A stretch of DNA of 64,000 nt from Molossus alvarezi. Its lineage: Eukaryota > Chordata > Mammalia > Chiroptera > Molossidae. A model generated the notes under the pieces. That model saw nothing but the letters and a program-made list of their open reading frames with translations. It searched no databases and was not told where the DNA came from. Location of the stretch: assembly GCA_037176705.1 (NCBI GenBank), contig CM073887.1:56753001-56817000 (forward strand), written 5' to 3'. The position numbers and the translations under genes are program-made. Shown here piece by piece: positions 53,171-64,000 of the stretch (within the stretch, counting starts at the first letter, position 1; the number at the start of each line of letters is the position of its first letter).

Positions 53171-53179
53171 ACATGTCAG

Positions 53180-55750
53180 GGTCATAAGGGAGCAGACAAA
53201 TGGCAAGGGTTCAGAGTGACGTGTAGTCAACATCAGCAGGGACTGTTGGGATGACCGCCTTCTCTGCAATGGCCTCTGCTGTGGGAAGAAGAAGAGGGAC
53301 CCCGATGTCCTGGCCCCCTTCTTATGCCACCAGCCTATGCCCAGCTCCAATACAAGCCCCAGCCAAGCAGAGATCAGAGAGGGTCCCCAGATGGAGGAGA
53401 GCATAAGACAAAGCCCCCTGACTAGGACACAATGGCAGAGGAAGAGGCCGATCCAGCCCTCACATGGATGAGCCCAGCTGCTGGCTCCAGGAGGGAGACA
53501 CCTGTTGTGAGGCCAGACAGCTGTCCCCAAGCAGGAAACCCCAGAGAGTGAGGAAAGGGAATGGGATGCTGCTGACCAGCCCTGACCCCAGGCCCAGGGG
53601 CTGGCAGGACAATGGACCCTTTGTGTCCTCCTGAGGGCTGAACACCTTGGGTCTCCCTAGGCCTGGCTCTCAGAGTCTCCTTGACCAGGTACTCCTGGTC
53701 AGACCCTGCCCAGCCACAGTTGGCATCCTCTTGACTCCTGACCCTTACCCAGTCTAGACCAGGGAGCTGGGAAACAACACTGAGCTGGGCCTTATGTATA
53801 GTTCCCTGGCACTGCTGAGCGAACTCCTAAATATAGAATCCAAGCTATTTGGGGCCTTGGCCTGGAGCAGAGTGGAGGGGGCGCTTCATGTGTGTCTCCC
53901 TGGCCTGAGTCCTCCAGACTTGCCCAGGCTTCTCAGTGTCTGGGGCTGGAGCCGGGGGAATAATGGGGTGGGGAGTGAGGAGTATGTCTGCTTGAATGTG
54001 GATATAGACAAAGACCTGGTTGCAGAGCCCAAAGAGATGAGCAGAGAAGCAAGAAGCTGTGCTGCCTTCAGGGTCACATTTCTGACGGACAGAGAAGGAG
54101 GTTGAGTTTGCTGCTGGGTTTCCCAGAGCCCAGTTCCTCTGTCTCCTCTGCCCCAAGGCCCTATAGCAGTAAAAAAAGGGGGTTGAGCTGTCACCCCTAA
54201 ATGTTTTCTAATTTTAGGAAATGGAGGCCTTCAGGAAGCTTCAGGGACACCCCCAAACCCTAAACAAACCCCAGCTCCCAGCAACCCACTTCCCCTCCCA
54301 CATCAAAACTCAGCTCACTGGGGGCTGGGCTGGGGGCCCTGACAGAGCTGGGGGTTTATAAGCAGCTGCCAAGACAGCTGGGCAGTGGATGCCTGTCCCC
54401 CACTCAGGCTGAGCAGTGGGCTGCTAAGGGGCAGCTGGACAGACTTCTGAGTGGCCCTAGCTTCACCTCCTCTCAGAGATAGCCAAGATTTAGGAATGTA
54501 AGGGCGAACTGAAGGGTGAGTTGTTTAAAAGGGGCAATGCCAATGATCTGTAAGGCAGCTCAGGAACATGATGGCTATTAAGACTGTAATAGAAACTTAA
54601 TGCTTCCTAAGCCTGTGTTTCCAGTGGATTAGAATATTACACAACTGTGAAAAAGAACCCCAGGGGCATACAATGAGGTGCCTGGGTGTTATCAACATGC
54701 CCGTCTCTTGATTTTAAAAACTGAGTAAAGAGCAAACATCTAAAATGCTTGATGGATTTTTTAGTAAAACCTTATTTTTTAAGTTTTATGGAACAATTGA
54801 CTAATAAACTTAAAATATATCTAAAGAATATGACCTAATGGTTTTGGTTGTAGTAGAATCTGGGACAAAAAATAAATCCCCAGAGCCCCATATAAAACCC
54901 TCTTTTGTCATACAGCTCAGACATGGAGAAAACAAAATAGGATTCAGGATGCAAATGTGTAAGGAAACAAATAAACAAACAAATGAACGAGAGAATAAGA
55001 AACAGAGTTCAGAGTTGTAGAGAGAGAGAAGTGGACCATGACCCAGTTCTTGGTGGGGAGCTAGAGGGGCGGCTTACTGGATTAAAAAATAAATGAACAG
55101 AGTAAACTAAAGCAGGTCATGGATAGTTCCATGGTCATGAGAATTTTATTTAGGTGATTCTGTGAATCTGAGATCCTGTGAAATATTTTTGGAACTTTTA
55201 AAAGGCTCTAAGTCTCCAATAAGAAGTAGTTAGAGGAAGCAGGGGAAAGAGAGATAGAAAGAGGTGCCCAGGGTGGGGGCTTCCAGAGAAGGGGGGCCCG
55301 GCTGGGGAAGGGGATCAGCTGGGGTGGCCTTGGGCAGTGGAGGAACTGACAGCAGCCAACAGGAAGCTGTGCAGTACAGAGCTGGGTACACTCAGGGCTG
55401 TTTTGGCCTCTTTCTCAAAGCTCTCAGCCTCTTCCCCATTCTGCAAAGGCTCCTGGGTGTGGCGGGCAGGGGGCTGGCAGTGCCCAGTGACGACGAGCTC
55501 CAGCCTCCCAGGGACCCTGCCAGGGGGTCCCAGAATGTGGGGCAGGATTGGAAAGGAAGGGAGCTTAGACTGAGTGCCCAGGTCATCCTTTCCTCATGCC
55601 CCAGTTTCCCCAGATGACCCCCATGTCTTTGGTTTTTGGGGTCCTGGGCAGTGGTGCTAATAGTCATCACCGGTCTCAGAAAGAAGTGATGTATTCTTGG
55701 AGGCAGTGGCTTCGGTAAGAATAAATCCTTCTGCAGCCCTCCATATAGGA
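53180..55750. other. Intergenic DNA, no gene recognised
   Basis: No coding region with family resemblance. A TATA-like gtttataagc sits in GC-rich sequence near 54353, but nothing downstream looks like an exon. Confidence 0.35.
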
Positions 55751-55754
55751 TTTG

Positions 55755-56100
55755 AGTGTCTCCTCACGAGCTGTGGAAAACAATTTGGCATTTCCTCAAA
55801 GGGTTAAACCGAGTTCCCCTATGATCTAGCAATTCTACTCTCAGGTAGATAGATACTCAAAACAATTGAGAGCGGGGACTCTAAAAACTACTTGTACACA
55901 CATGTTCTTTGCATCGTGATTCCCAATTGCAAAAGGTGGAAACAAACCAGTGTCTATCATAGATGAACGGATGAATAAAGTGCGGTCCATCCACAGAATG
56001 GAATGGTATTCAGTCACAAAACAGGAATGAAGTTCTGATACAGGTGGTCACCAAACATTGTAAATGGCTAAATATTACTGGATTGTTCACTTTGAAATGG
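55755..56100 (+). mobile_element. Ancient L1 3' fragment
   Basis: 'atgatctagcaattctactc', 'atgttctttgcatcgtgatt' and 'atagatgaacggatgaataa' match the diverged end of L1 ORF2 and 3'UTR. Confidence 0.65.
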
Positions 56101-56104
56101 TCAA

Positions 56105-56110
56105 TTTTTT

Positions 56111-56149
<39 letters not shown>

Positions 56150-56170
56150 TATATTTATTATTTTTTACAA
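56105..56170. repeat. (TTTA)n microsatellite
   Basis: About 12 tandem TTTA units, probably grown from the A-rich tail of a neighbouring antisense retroelement. Confidence 0.85.
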
Positions 56171-56221
56171 GCTTTGAATTGAAATGCTCAGAAATTTTTT
56201 AATTTTTTATATTTCTTTTTA

Positions 56222-56472
56222 TTTAATTAATTAATTAATTTTTGTTACAGATGTTTCTCCTTTTTCCCCACTGATTCCCCCCTCCCACTCCCTCCCGCCC
56301 TGTCCCCGGCTTTGTCGTCCATGTCCATTGTTCATGCATACATGCATATAAGTTCTGTGGTTGGTCTCTCCCCCACCACCCCCTCTTCTGGGGATTGTCA
56401 GTCTGTACCCCACTTACACATCTCTGGGACTACCCCATTCCTCAGACTGTTATGTTCATTATATGTCATTGT
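56222..56472 (-). mobile_element. 5'-truncated L1 3' end, antisense
   Basis: ttaattaattaatttttgtt and acagatgtttctcctttttc match the reverse of L1 3' ends such as 17645-17430. Only about 250 bp is kept; it is well preserved and so rather young. Confidence 0.88.
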
Positions 56473-56639
56473 GAAACTCACCACAATTTTTAGAAATCCT
56501 GAGTGGGTGATGGCACTGTTCCCCAGCCCCACCCTCAGCATCTCTGTTGTCACAACCTCTCCTTTGTGGCTTACAGGTTGCTGCTTACTTTATCTTTCCA
56601 CTGTCTGAGATGAAGCAGGCATTACCCTACCCCTTTTAA

Positions 56640-57080
56640 AGATCTGACAGCCACGTATTCACTCAACAAACTCTGTATGCAAGGCACTGTTCTAGGGGTG
56701 CAGGTGTGTTCAAGGGGTACAGGTGTAAACAAGCCAGAGCAAAACCCCCACCCCAGGAGGCTGACATTCCCACATGGGAGATCATGAACATGGCACATAA
56801 GAAATTTGTGCAGAATATCAAGAATGGGAGCATTAAGCAGGTTAATGAAGGAGGGGGACTCTGGTAGAGGGTGTAGATAAACTAAATAGGATCATTGGCG
56901 AAGACCTTCTGAGAAAGTGACATTTGAGGAAAGACCTGAGGGATGTTTGGTGGCAAGAGCTGTGCAGAGATCTGGGGACGAATGTTCGAGGCCGAGGGAA
57001 AACAAAGGCACTGTGGCTAGAGAGGGCCTGGTGTGGGAGAGCAACGAGGCCTGTGTGGCTGAGGCTGCGTGAGCAAGGGG
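56640..57080 (+). repeat. Ancient mammalian interspersed repeat (L2/MIR age)
   Basis: 'tatgcaaggcactgttctag', 'aggaggctgacattcccaca', 'agtgacatttgaggaaagac' and 'agatctggggacgaatgttc', the same kind as 30430-30830. Confidence 0.55.
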
Positions 57081-57439
57081 AAGAGAAGTGGAAGATAAGG
57101 CTAGAGGGATAATGGGGTGGCATAGTGTGCAACAAGCAATGAAGTCAGAGGTGAATTCAAAATATTTAACCCCCAGCTAGATTGGACCTGTCAGCCCTGC
57201 ATAGGTTCTCTCCAGTACCCCGCATTTCTGATGGCCTCTGCTGAATGCCTGAGAGATTGGGACCCTCCACAGCAGCTCCCCCTACCCCAGGCACAGCACA
57301 GACCTCCTCACACCAGACGGGAGCTAGAAAGGACCCTGTGCCATTTTGCAGGTGGGAAAACAAGCTAGAATGGGATGGGATCACTCAGAGTTATACAAAT
57401 ACAAGTAGAGCTGGGGATCCTATGATCCTTACTATACTA

Positions 57440-57905
57440 TGGTGGGAATATGATTCTAGGGGACTTCCTGCATCCAATCCCTGTCATCACTCACCTGGAC
57501 CAATGCAATAGCCACTCCATCCCCTATTTCCACCCTCACTCTCCACAGCAGCCAGAAAGCACCTATGAACACCCAAATCAGAGGCCATCCCTACTCTGCT
57601 CCAGAACCCTCCAAGCTTACACCCCAATGGGAGCATAAGCCCAAGTCGCACATTATCCTGAATGCTCTGCCCTGTCCGCCCCTGTCCTCATTACCTTCTG
57701 CTGTCCTCACATACTCTGTTCCAGCCACAGTGGCCTCCTCACTGTCTTCAACACTTCATGCATGGTCCCACCTCAGGGTCTTTGCATTGAGCTTTCCATC
57801 TGCTTGCACTACCCTTTCTCTCCCAATATCCACACATTGCCCTCCTTTACCTTCTCCAGGAATTTGTTCACATGTCACCTCTGAGGGATTCAAGATGACT
57901 ATAGT
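57440..57905 (-). repeat. L2-type old LINE, antisense
   Basis: 'cctcagggtctttgcattga', 'gctttccatctgcttgcact' and 'gttcacatgtcacctctgag' are in the order of an antisense L2 3' region. The frame at 57565-57942 is a by-product. Confidence 0.6.
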
Positions 57906-57909
57906 GCAG

Positions 57910-59035
57910 CATGAAGCTCCGTCTGCTTGCTCTGGGCACTAAACTGGAATTATGGCTAAATTGCAAAGCATTTCACTTGAAAAACAAGTTGAAGTATAGC
58001 TGATCAGAAATATTGTAATTGTGGTTCATGGAGAGGGTACAAGATGAGATGCAGGGAAGATAAGCCAATCTTCACAGCACCTGGGATACCAGAGGGGAGG
58101 TGTGGCACACAGCCCATGTCCCCTGGGAATGTGGGATCTTAGCCACTCACAGGGATCCCCAATCCTGAGCAACACAGAAGGAAAGGAGGCCCACATAGCA
58201 GAGGGTGGTGGGTATCAGTGATAATTCATTCCACCTGGGAGACTCAGACTGCAGCATCCCAGGCCAAAAGCAATTGATTTATTACAACACCAGCCTGGGA
58301 ACTCATTCCTGCCCACCCCCACTCACCCCCCATCTTATATGCACAAGGGGCCAGGTGGAAGAACTCGGGGGTGGTGGGGAGTCAGATCAGTATAGGAAGC
58401 AGTGAATCTGAGGGACCTTTAATTCTCTAAAGAAATTTTAGATGAGAGTAGGATGGGGGCTGGACCATGTGATCTATGGAAAGATAACTGGTTCTGTCCA
58501 CATAAAGTGCAAGGGAGGTGACTCATCTCTCACCAGTGGAATGGTTGATCCTGTCCTGCCCTGCTGGGACCCAGTGTATATTGGAATGGCTTTGGTCTGG
58601 AGATCTGTGCCTGTGCAGCTGAGTCTGGCAGTTCAGGGGACACAGACATTTGGCTTGGTCAGATCCTGGGCAAAGGCCCGCCCAGTGGGAGCCAGCTGTG
58701 CTGAAAGATTGGAGTTAAAGCAGGGCTGATTTTTAATTTTTTAATCCCCTTCTGCTTGGGGAGGCAGTGAAAGAATACCAGCAAGCCAGGTAGAGCTGAG
58801 ACATTGGAAGAAGAGCAAGTCCCCACCAACCCCTCCTAAAAGCCACAGGCACCACCCCCAATAAAAGTCTGTTTAAATCATCCTGGCCAGGACCCAGATA
58901 CCTCTGTAGAGCCCAGTTCCATGGGGAAAAAGTTGGGAGGGGCAGATCAGAACAGGGACATTTCAAGGTGTAAGACCTGAGGCAGACCCAGCCTACTGGA
59001 CTACTCGAGGCTCTGACCTACACTGGATAAATCTT
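57910..59035. other. Intergenic DNA, nothing recognised
   Basis: No gene or clear repeat. Confidence 0.3.
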
Positions 59036-59039
59036 CCAA

Positions 59040-60416
59040 ATAAAAAAATTTGCAAGGAATGTGTGACCTTAAACAACACACTAGATCAGATGAATTTGAC
59101 TGATAATTACAGAACATTTCATTCCAAATTGTCAGAATATACCTTTTTTACTCAAGTGCACATGAAACATGCTCAAAGATAGATGACATGTTAGGACACA
59201 AAAGAAGTCTTAACAATTTCAAGAAGATTGAAATTATTTCAAGCACATTTTTGGATCACAATGGCATGAAACTAGAAATCAACTACCATAAAATCACTCA
59301 AAAATATTTAAACACATGGAGGTCAAATAGCATGTTATTAAACAATGAATGGATCATCAATGGTATCAAGGAAAAAATTAATTACTTCCTGGAAACAATT
59401 GAAAATTAACACAAAATAACCCAAAATCTATTGGACACAGTAAAAGCAGTCCTGAGAGAAAGTTCATAGCATTGCAGGCCTACCACAAAAAACAAGTAAA
59501 ACCTCAAATAAAAATCTAATCTTACACTGTAAAGTATAAGAGAATGAATAACAGGATAAGTCCAAAGTAGTAGGAAGGAAATAGTAAAGGTTAGAGCAAA
59601 AAATAAATTACATAGAAACTAAAAACAAACAAAAATACATCAATGAAACCAAGAGCTGGTTCTTCAAAAAGGTAAAAAGATTGATGAACCTTTAGCCAGA
59701 CTTATCAAGAAACAAAGAGATAGAACCCAAACAAATAAAATCAGAAATGAAAGAGGCAAAGTAACAGCTGACATCACAGAATTACAAAGGATTATAAGAA
59801 AATTCAATGAATAACTATATGCCAACAAAAGGGATAACCTGGCTGATGGGGAAAAATTCCTAGAAACCTACTACCTTCCACACATGCATCAGGGAGAAAC
59901 AGAAAACCTGAATAGATTAATAACAACTAATAACATTGAAGCAGAAATAAATAAACAAACAAATAAATAAATAAATCTCCCTGCAAACAAAAACCTGGGC
60001 CAGATGGCTTCACAGGCAAGTTTTAGAAAACATTCAAAGTAGAACTATCTCCTGTTCTCCTCAAACTATTCAAAAACATTCAAGAGAAAGGAAGACTTCC
60101 AAGTTCCTTATATGAGGCCAGCATTATCCTGATTCCAAAATCAAATATAAATACTACAAGAAAAGAAAATTACTGGTCCATGTCCCTGATGAACACAGAT
60201 GCTAATACCGCAACAATATTACATATAGAATCCAGCAATACATAAAAATACTGTATATCATACACCAGGACCTTGTGGGATTTATTCCCTGGATGCATGG
60301 CTGGTACAATATTCACAAATCAATAAACTTGATACATTACATAATGAAAATGAAAGATCAAACTCACATGACCATATCAGTAGAAGCATAAAACAGCATT
60401 TGATAAAATTCAGCAC
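59040..60416 (+). mobile_element. L1-I, older L1 ORF2 fragment truncated at both ends
   Basis: Endonuclease end (59188-59409: [20 protein letters not shown]) through linker to the reverse transcriptase (cagatggcttcacaggcaag, about 60002). It differs from the younger L1s at many sites, contains an AAAT run at 59948-59975, and ends where a SINE inserts. Confidence 0.85.
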
Positions 60417-60428
60417 CTACTTTTTTTT

Positions 60429-60542
60429 ATTTTTTATTTTCTTTTCTTTTCTTTTTTGTGGTACGTGCCCCTAGCAGGAACTAAACCCAGGACTCTCTGG
60501 TCGGCAGGCCGACGCTCAACCGCTGAGCCAAACTGGCCAGGG
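60429..60542 (-). mobile_element. Short VES-type SINE, antisense, tRNA part only
   Basis: On the minus strand: head gccctggccagtttggctca, B-box region gggtttagttcc, 'gctaggggcacgtaccac', then directly an A/AAAAG tail. The TC-rich and hairpin parts are absent. A 12-bp duplication, ctactttttttt, is at 60417-60428 and 60543-60554. Confidence 0.85.
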
Positions 60543-60589
60543 CTACTTTTTTTTCTTTTCATTAATTGAAATTTTTTTTTACAGATGCC

Positions 60590-61130
60590 ACTCCTTTTTC
60601 CCCCTTTGACATCCTCCACCCAGCTCCCGTCTTTCATTTTCACAAGATCTTCATCTCTGGCCTGTTTAAAAATGGTCACCTTTACTTTCATGGTGCATTA
60701 CGGACTGCATCTGATGCCATACTCAGACAGTCCTAATTACGTTCTATATTCATATCTCAGCAAGAACACTTCCGAGAGAGCTTAAGGAAAACACGAACAG
60801 GATCTGCAGCATATGGTGGGTCTAGGTTGGTTCATCCTGTGGTTCATTGACCTTGCCAAGAATGCAGATGCTTCCCAGTTCTTCTGTACTGTCCCTCCCA
60901 GCCTCCTCATACTAAGTGTTGTACTTCCATGGTTTCTGATATTTCCTGGGGCAGTCAAAGTTAATGATTCCCTTATTCACTCATTGAAGAGGAAACTAGC
61001 TCTTCTGGGGAATCTTTTGATCACTACCTTAATTTCCACTGGTTTCTTTGTTGTGTATAACTTGATACCTGGTAGACCAAACTTTTCCTCATTCTACTTT
61101 GTGTGTGTGTGTGTGTCTATTCTTATATAA
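60590..61130 (+). other. Unassigned coding-like stretch
   Basis: Two neighbouring open frames, 60585-60785 and 60813-61130. The first carries 'VHYGLHLMPYSDSPNYVLYS' and the second hydrophobic runs such as 'LLILSVVLPWFLIFPGAVKV'. Another frame reads 'FHGALRTASDAILRQS'. No family is recognised and no splice structure is evident; it may be a remnant of a repeat or processed copy. Confidence 0.25.
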
Positions 61131-62029
61131 TTTATCATACAAATGTTGAAAATGGTTTGATCATGTTAAAATAATTTGAATTTTAAAGAATTTGTATTAC
61201 TGTTCTCACATTTTTGGAGAATTGATATTTTCATCATAGAGGCATTGACTGAATACTTTTTAAATTTCCATTTGTTCACTCCTTAAAGTATGAGTTAGTT
61301 TTTTTTTTTTTTAATACAGGAGCAGATAGTAAACATTTCCAGCTGTGCAAGCCTTATGGTCTCTGTTGTGTCAAGACAGTGACCAACAATATGCAAATTA
61401 ATGAGCATGTGTTCAATTACATTTTATTAGTAAATAAGGAGAAAATTTTTCTACTCCTCTCTTAAATGTCTTATTTTTCATAGGTAATACAATGCAACAG
61501 TACAAAATTCTAAAATAATCACAGTAATTCACCTTCACATTTCTTTTTCCTAGATACTCAGTTCCTCTTCATAGAGTCAACAGGCTTTTCTAATTTCCTT
61601 TTCTATTCTTCCAGAGATATGCTTGGCACACACACATGCGTATGTTGTATTGTAGGTCACTAGTTCTGCATCATTCTATTTCTTTTCCTGTTTTACACAC
61701 TTATTTGGAATTGTGTATCCTTCAATACGATCATGAGAAGGGAAGTAGCCTGGGGGGAGGGGGGGCAAGGAAAGGTTTATTTATTCAGAAGGCTTGGGAA
61801 GATGAAAGAATTAATTCTCAAATACATCTTTTGGGAATAACTTTTTTATGAGCTTATTCATACCTTGGCTATATACTCTGCCAAGTGATTAAAACCCAGT
61901 AGTTCCCACTGTTAAGATTATTGCAATTGCATAATATGTGGACCATTAAACTGCATAAATATGTAGTAACTATTTTTTATTCCAAAGTAGTATTCTTTTG
62001 CCCTTTTCTTTTAAATATTGGTCAATATT
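61131..62029. other. Intergenic AT-rich DNA
   Basis: Includes a short GT run near 61105 and poly-T near 61303; nothing else recognised. Confidence 0.35.
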
Positions 62030-62836
62030 CCAAAATGGCAGCGGAATGAATGGAAGCTACACAGACCGTCTCCCAGAACCAAACTGGAATTACAACTATA
62101 ACACAGACAAATCGATGGGAAAAAGCAACAGAAAAGCAGCTTGTAAGGACCATATAACCAGGGACACTGACTCGATCGTGGGAGGATTGCGAAGGTGCAA
62201 GATGGGGGTTGGGAGCCCACAGACAGCAGCGGCCATAGCTGTGAGCAGCGCCTTCGGGTTACACTCACAGGCGGCCCCACAGCGCAGAGCTGGGACAGAG
62301 GTTAAAAAAGCCACAGCCACTCACCTTGGGCTCCAGCAGAGGGAGGGCACACTGGACTAGAACTGTGTGGGGACAGTCGGGATTTGGAGGGGGCTCAGAG
62401 CTTTACTGAGTTGCTGCCACGTAGGACGGTGGCCATATTGCTCCTTCCCAGGGCTCTGGGGAGAGGCGGCCGCTCCCTCGGAGATCTAACCCCACCCTGT
62501 GGGCCGTTGAAATGCTAATTGAGGCTCATTATCAACAGCATCTGCCTCACCCTCAGGAAAACCCCTTATGCTGAGCACCTGAGAGAGTTTTTCAATCAAC
62601 TGACAACCGAAAACTCTTCAAGTAACCTCAACTGCTAGCCTCTAGGCAAAAAGCTAGAGGATAACAGTACCTTTCCTGGGCAAGCAAGTTTAACCTGGAA
62701 AGTAAGACTTGACTGTGGTGTTTAATGTGGGGCCTCCCTCGCTCATCTAAACCCAGGAGAGGGAGCCACAAACAGCAGAACAAGAATACCCACAGGGAAA
62801 ACTTGACTGGCTGCAGAGACTACTTCGATAACCAAA

Positions 62837-63594
62837 ATGGTGAAACAAAGAAACAGAAGCCAAATGAAAGAAAAGAGACCTCCACTGAAGATGAGATCAA
62901 TGTGGGACAGTTAGGCAAGTTAACAGAGCTAAAATTTAGAGCCATGATCTTGAGGAAGCTCAACAGCATGACTAAGGACATAGAGAAACTGAAAACAAAC
63001 CACTTGGAAATTAACCACCAAGAAGACATAAAAAATGACTTATCAGAATTGAAACACACATTGGAAGGTTTAAAAAGCAGAGTAGGGGAAGCTGAGGACC
63101 GGATCAGTAAATTAGAAGACAGGGTAGAAAAGATCAACCAATCAGAAAACAAAAAGAAAAAAACGATTAAAAAACAGGAAGACAGCTTAAGAGATCTGTG
63201 GGACAACTGGAAACGTAATAATATTCACATCATAGGAGTCACCGAAAAAGAAGAAAATGATCAAGGGTTCGAGAATATATTTGAAGAAATACTGACAGGA
63301 AACTTCCTTAATTAGGTGAAGGAAGAAGGGATTCAAGTTCAAGAAGCACAGAGAGCCCCAAGTAAGAAGAACCCAAACAGGCCCACACCAACACACATAG
63401 TAATCAAACTGCCAAAAATTAAAGACAAAGAGAGAACCCTAAAAGCAGCAAGAGATAAGCAACAGGTTACTTACAAAGGAAACCCCATAAGGCTCTCAAC
63501 TGACTGCTTACAAGAAACACTACAGGCCAGAAAGGAATGGCAAGAAGTAATCAAGGTCATGAAAAACGAGGATCTGAATCCAAAACTACTCTAA
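62837..63594 (+). pseudogene. L1-J ORF1, disrupted
   Basis: ATG at 62837 ([12 protein letters not shown]), then a small deletion shifts the frame near 62868. The coiled-coil part is open as [20 protein letters not shown] and onward up to a TAG at 63313-63315. The RNA-binding C-terminal part continues to 63594. Confidence 0.85.
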
Positions 63595-63758
63595 CCAGCA
63601 AGGCTATCATTCAAAATCGAAGGTCAAATAAAGAGTTTCCCAGACAAAAAAAGCTAAAGAAATACATTAGCACCAAACCAGCACTGCAAGAAATGTTAAA
63701 AGGACTATTGTAGTTAGTAGAAGAAATGGGAAGAAAAATAGAACCACACTAAACAAAA

Positions 63759-64000
63759 ATGGCAATAAACAACTACATATCAATAATCACCTTAAATGTA
63801 AATGGACTGAATGCTCCGATAAAAAGACAGAGTAGCTGATAGGATGAGAAAGCATGACTCATCTATATGTTGTTTACAAGAGACCCACCTCACAACAAAA
63901 GACTCACATAGGTTGAAAGTGAAGGGATGGAAAAAAAAATGTTCTAAGCAAATGGGAAGCAAAAAAAAAAGCTGGGATAGCAACACTTATATCTGATAAA
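63759..64000 (+). pseudogene. L1-J ORF2 start, disrupted and cut by window end
   Basis: ATG at 63759 starts [21 protein letters not shown] 2-base loss near 63828 (aaaagacagagtag where others have aaaagacacagagtag) breaks the frame. Confidence 0.85.

Larger units (their letters stand above)
62030..64000 (+). mobile_element. L1-J, 5'-complete L1 running off the window
   Basis: Begins aaaatggcagcggaatgaat, the same 5'UTR type as L1-A and L1-B, and is followed by ORF1 and the start of ORF2. It is close in sequence to L1-B. The 3' part lies outside the window. Confidence 0.92.

Noticed and set aside
54340..54500. Possible second promoter (gtttataagc in GC-rich DNA)
   Set aside because: No exon-like coding sequence or splice donor follows that I can support.
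57565..57942. 125-codon Ser/Pro-rich frame
   Set aside because: It overlaps an antisense L2-type repeat and shows no recognisable domain.

Overview
This is mammalian genomic DNA, almost certainly from a bat. The evidence is a set of tRNA-derived SINEs of the bat VES type (consensus start like 'ccctggccggtttggctcag', with pol III A and B boxes) at more than ten sites, together with many L1 LINEs. The family within bats is not fixed by the sequence. There are no bacterial-type genes, operons or CRISPR arrays.

The only host gene I can support is on the minus strand: an adhesion G-protein-coupled receptor of the EGF-TM7 (ADGRE/EMR/CD97) group, closest in layout to ADGRE2/EMR2. I could place 19 coding exons from the start codon (49527) to the stop codon (4669), with splice sites for each. 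In order they encode a signal peptide, five EGF domains, a stalk, a GAIN domain with a GPS cleavage site, seven membrane segments and a cytoplasmic tail. All splice phases agree except between exons 11 and 12. There the GAIN-domain frame is broken and a stop follows in exon 12. Skipping exon 11 restores the frame. The gene is therefore either a damaged allele or pseudogene, a gene that relies on exon skipping, or affected by an assembly error. Two EGF exons (6 and 7) are a recent tandem duplication, and two EGF domains carry a seventh cysteine.

The remaining DNA is mainly repeats. Intron 17 (5.1-18.3 kb) holds a full-length L1 split by a second full-length L1, which is itself split by a SINE, each with target-site duplications. 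Intron 15 (18.7-26.9 kb) holds old L1 and SINE pieces, a short mariner-like element and two deleted L1s in a row. Intron 4 (35.9-45.3 kb) holds two head-to-tail L1s in gene orientation that keep their 5' ends but lack their 3' ends. Intron 9 holds an inverted SINE next to a SINE pair sharing one target-site duplication. Upstream of the gene (49.6-62 kb) is mostly unique or ancient-repeat DNA (MIR, L2, old L1). A further L1 with an intact 5' end begins near 62.03 kb and runs off the window. Every L1 ORF seen is disrupted.

The L1s use at least two unrelated 5'UTR heads joined to a similar 3' part of the 5'UTR, which suggests promoter replacement between subfamilies. Boundaries of old repeats are approximate because no repeat library could be searched.
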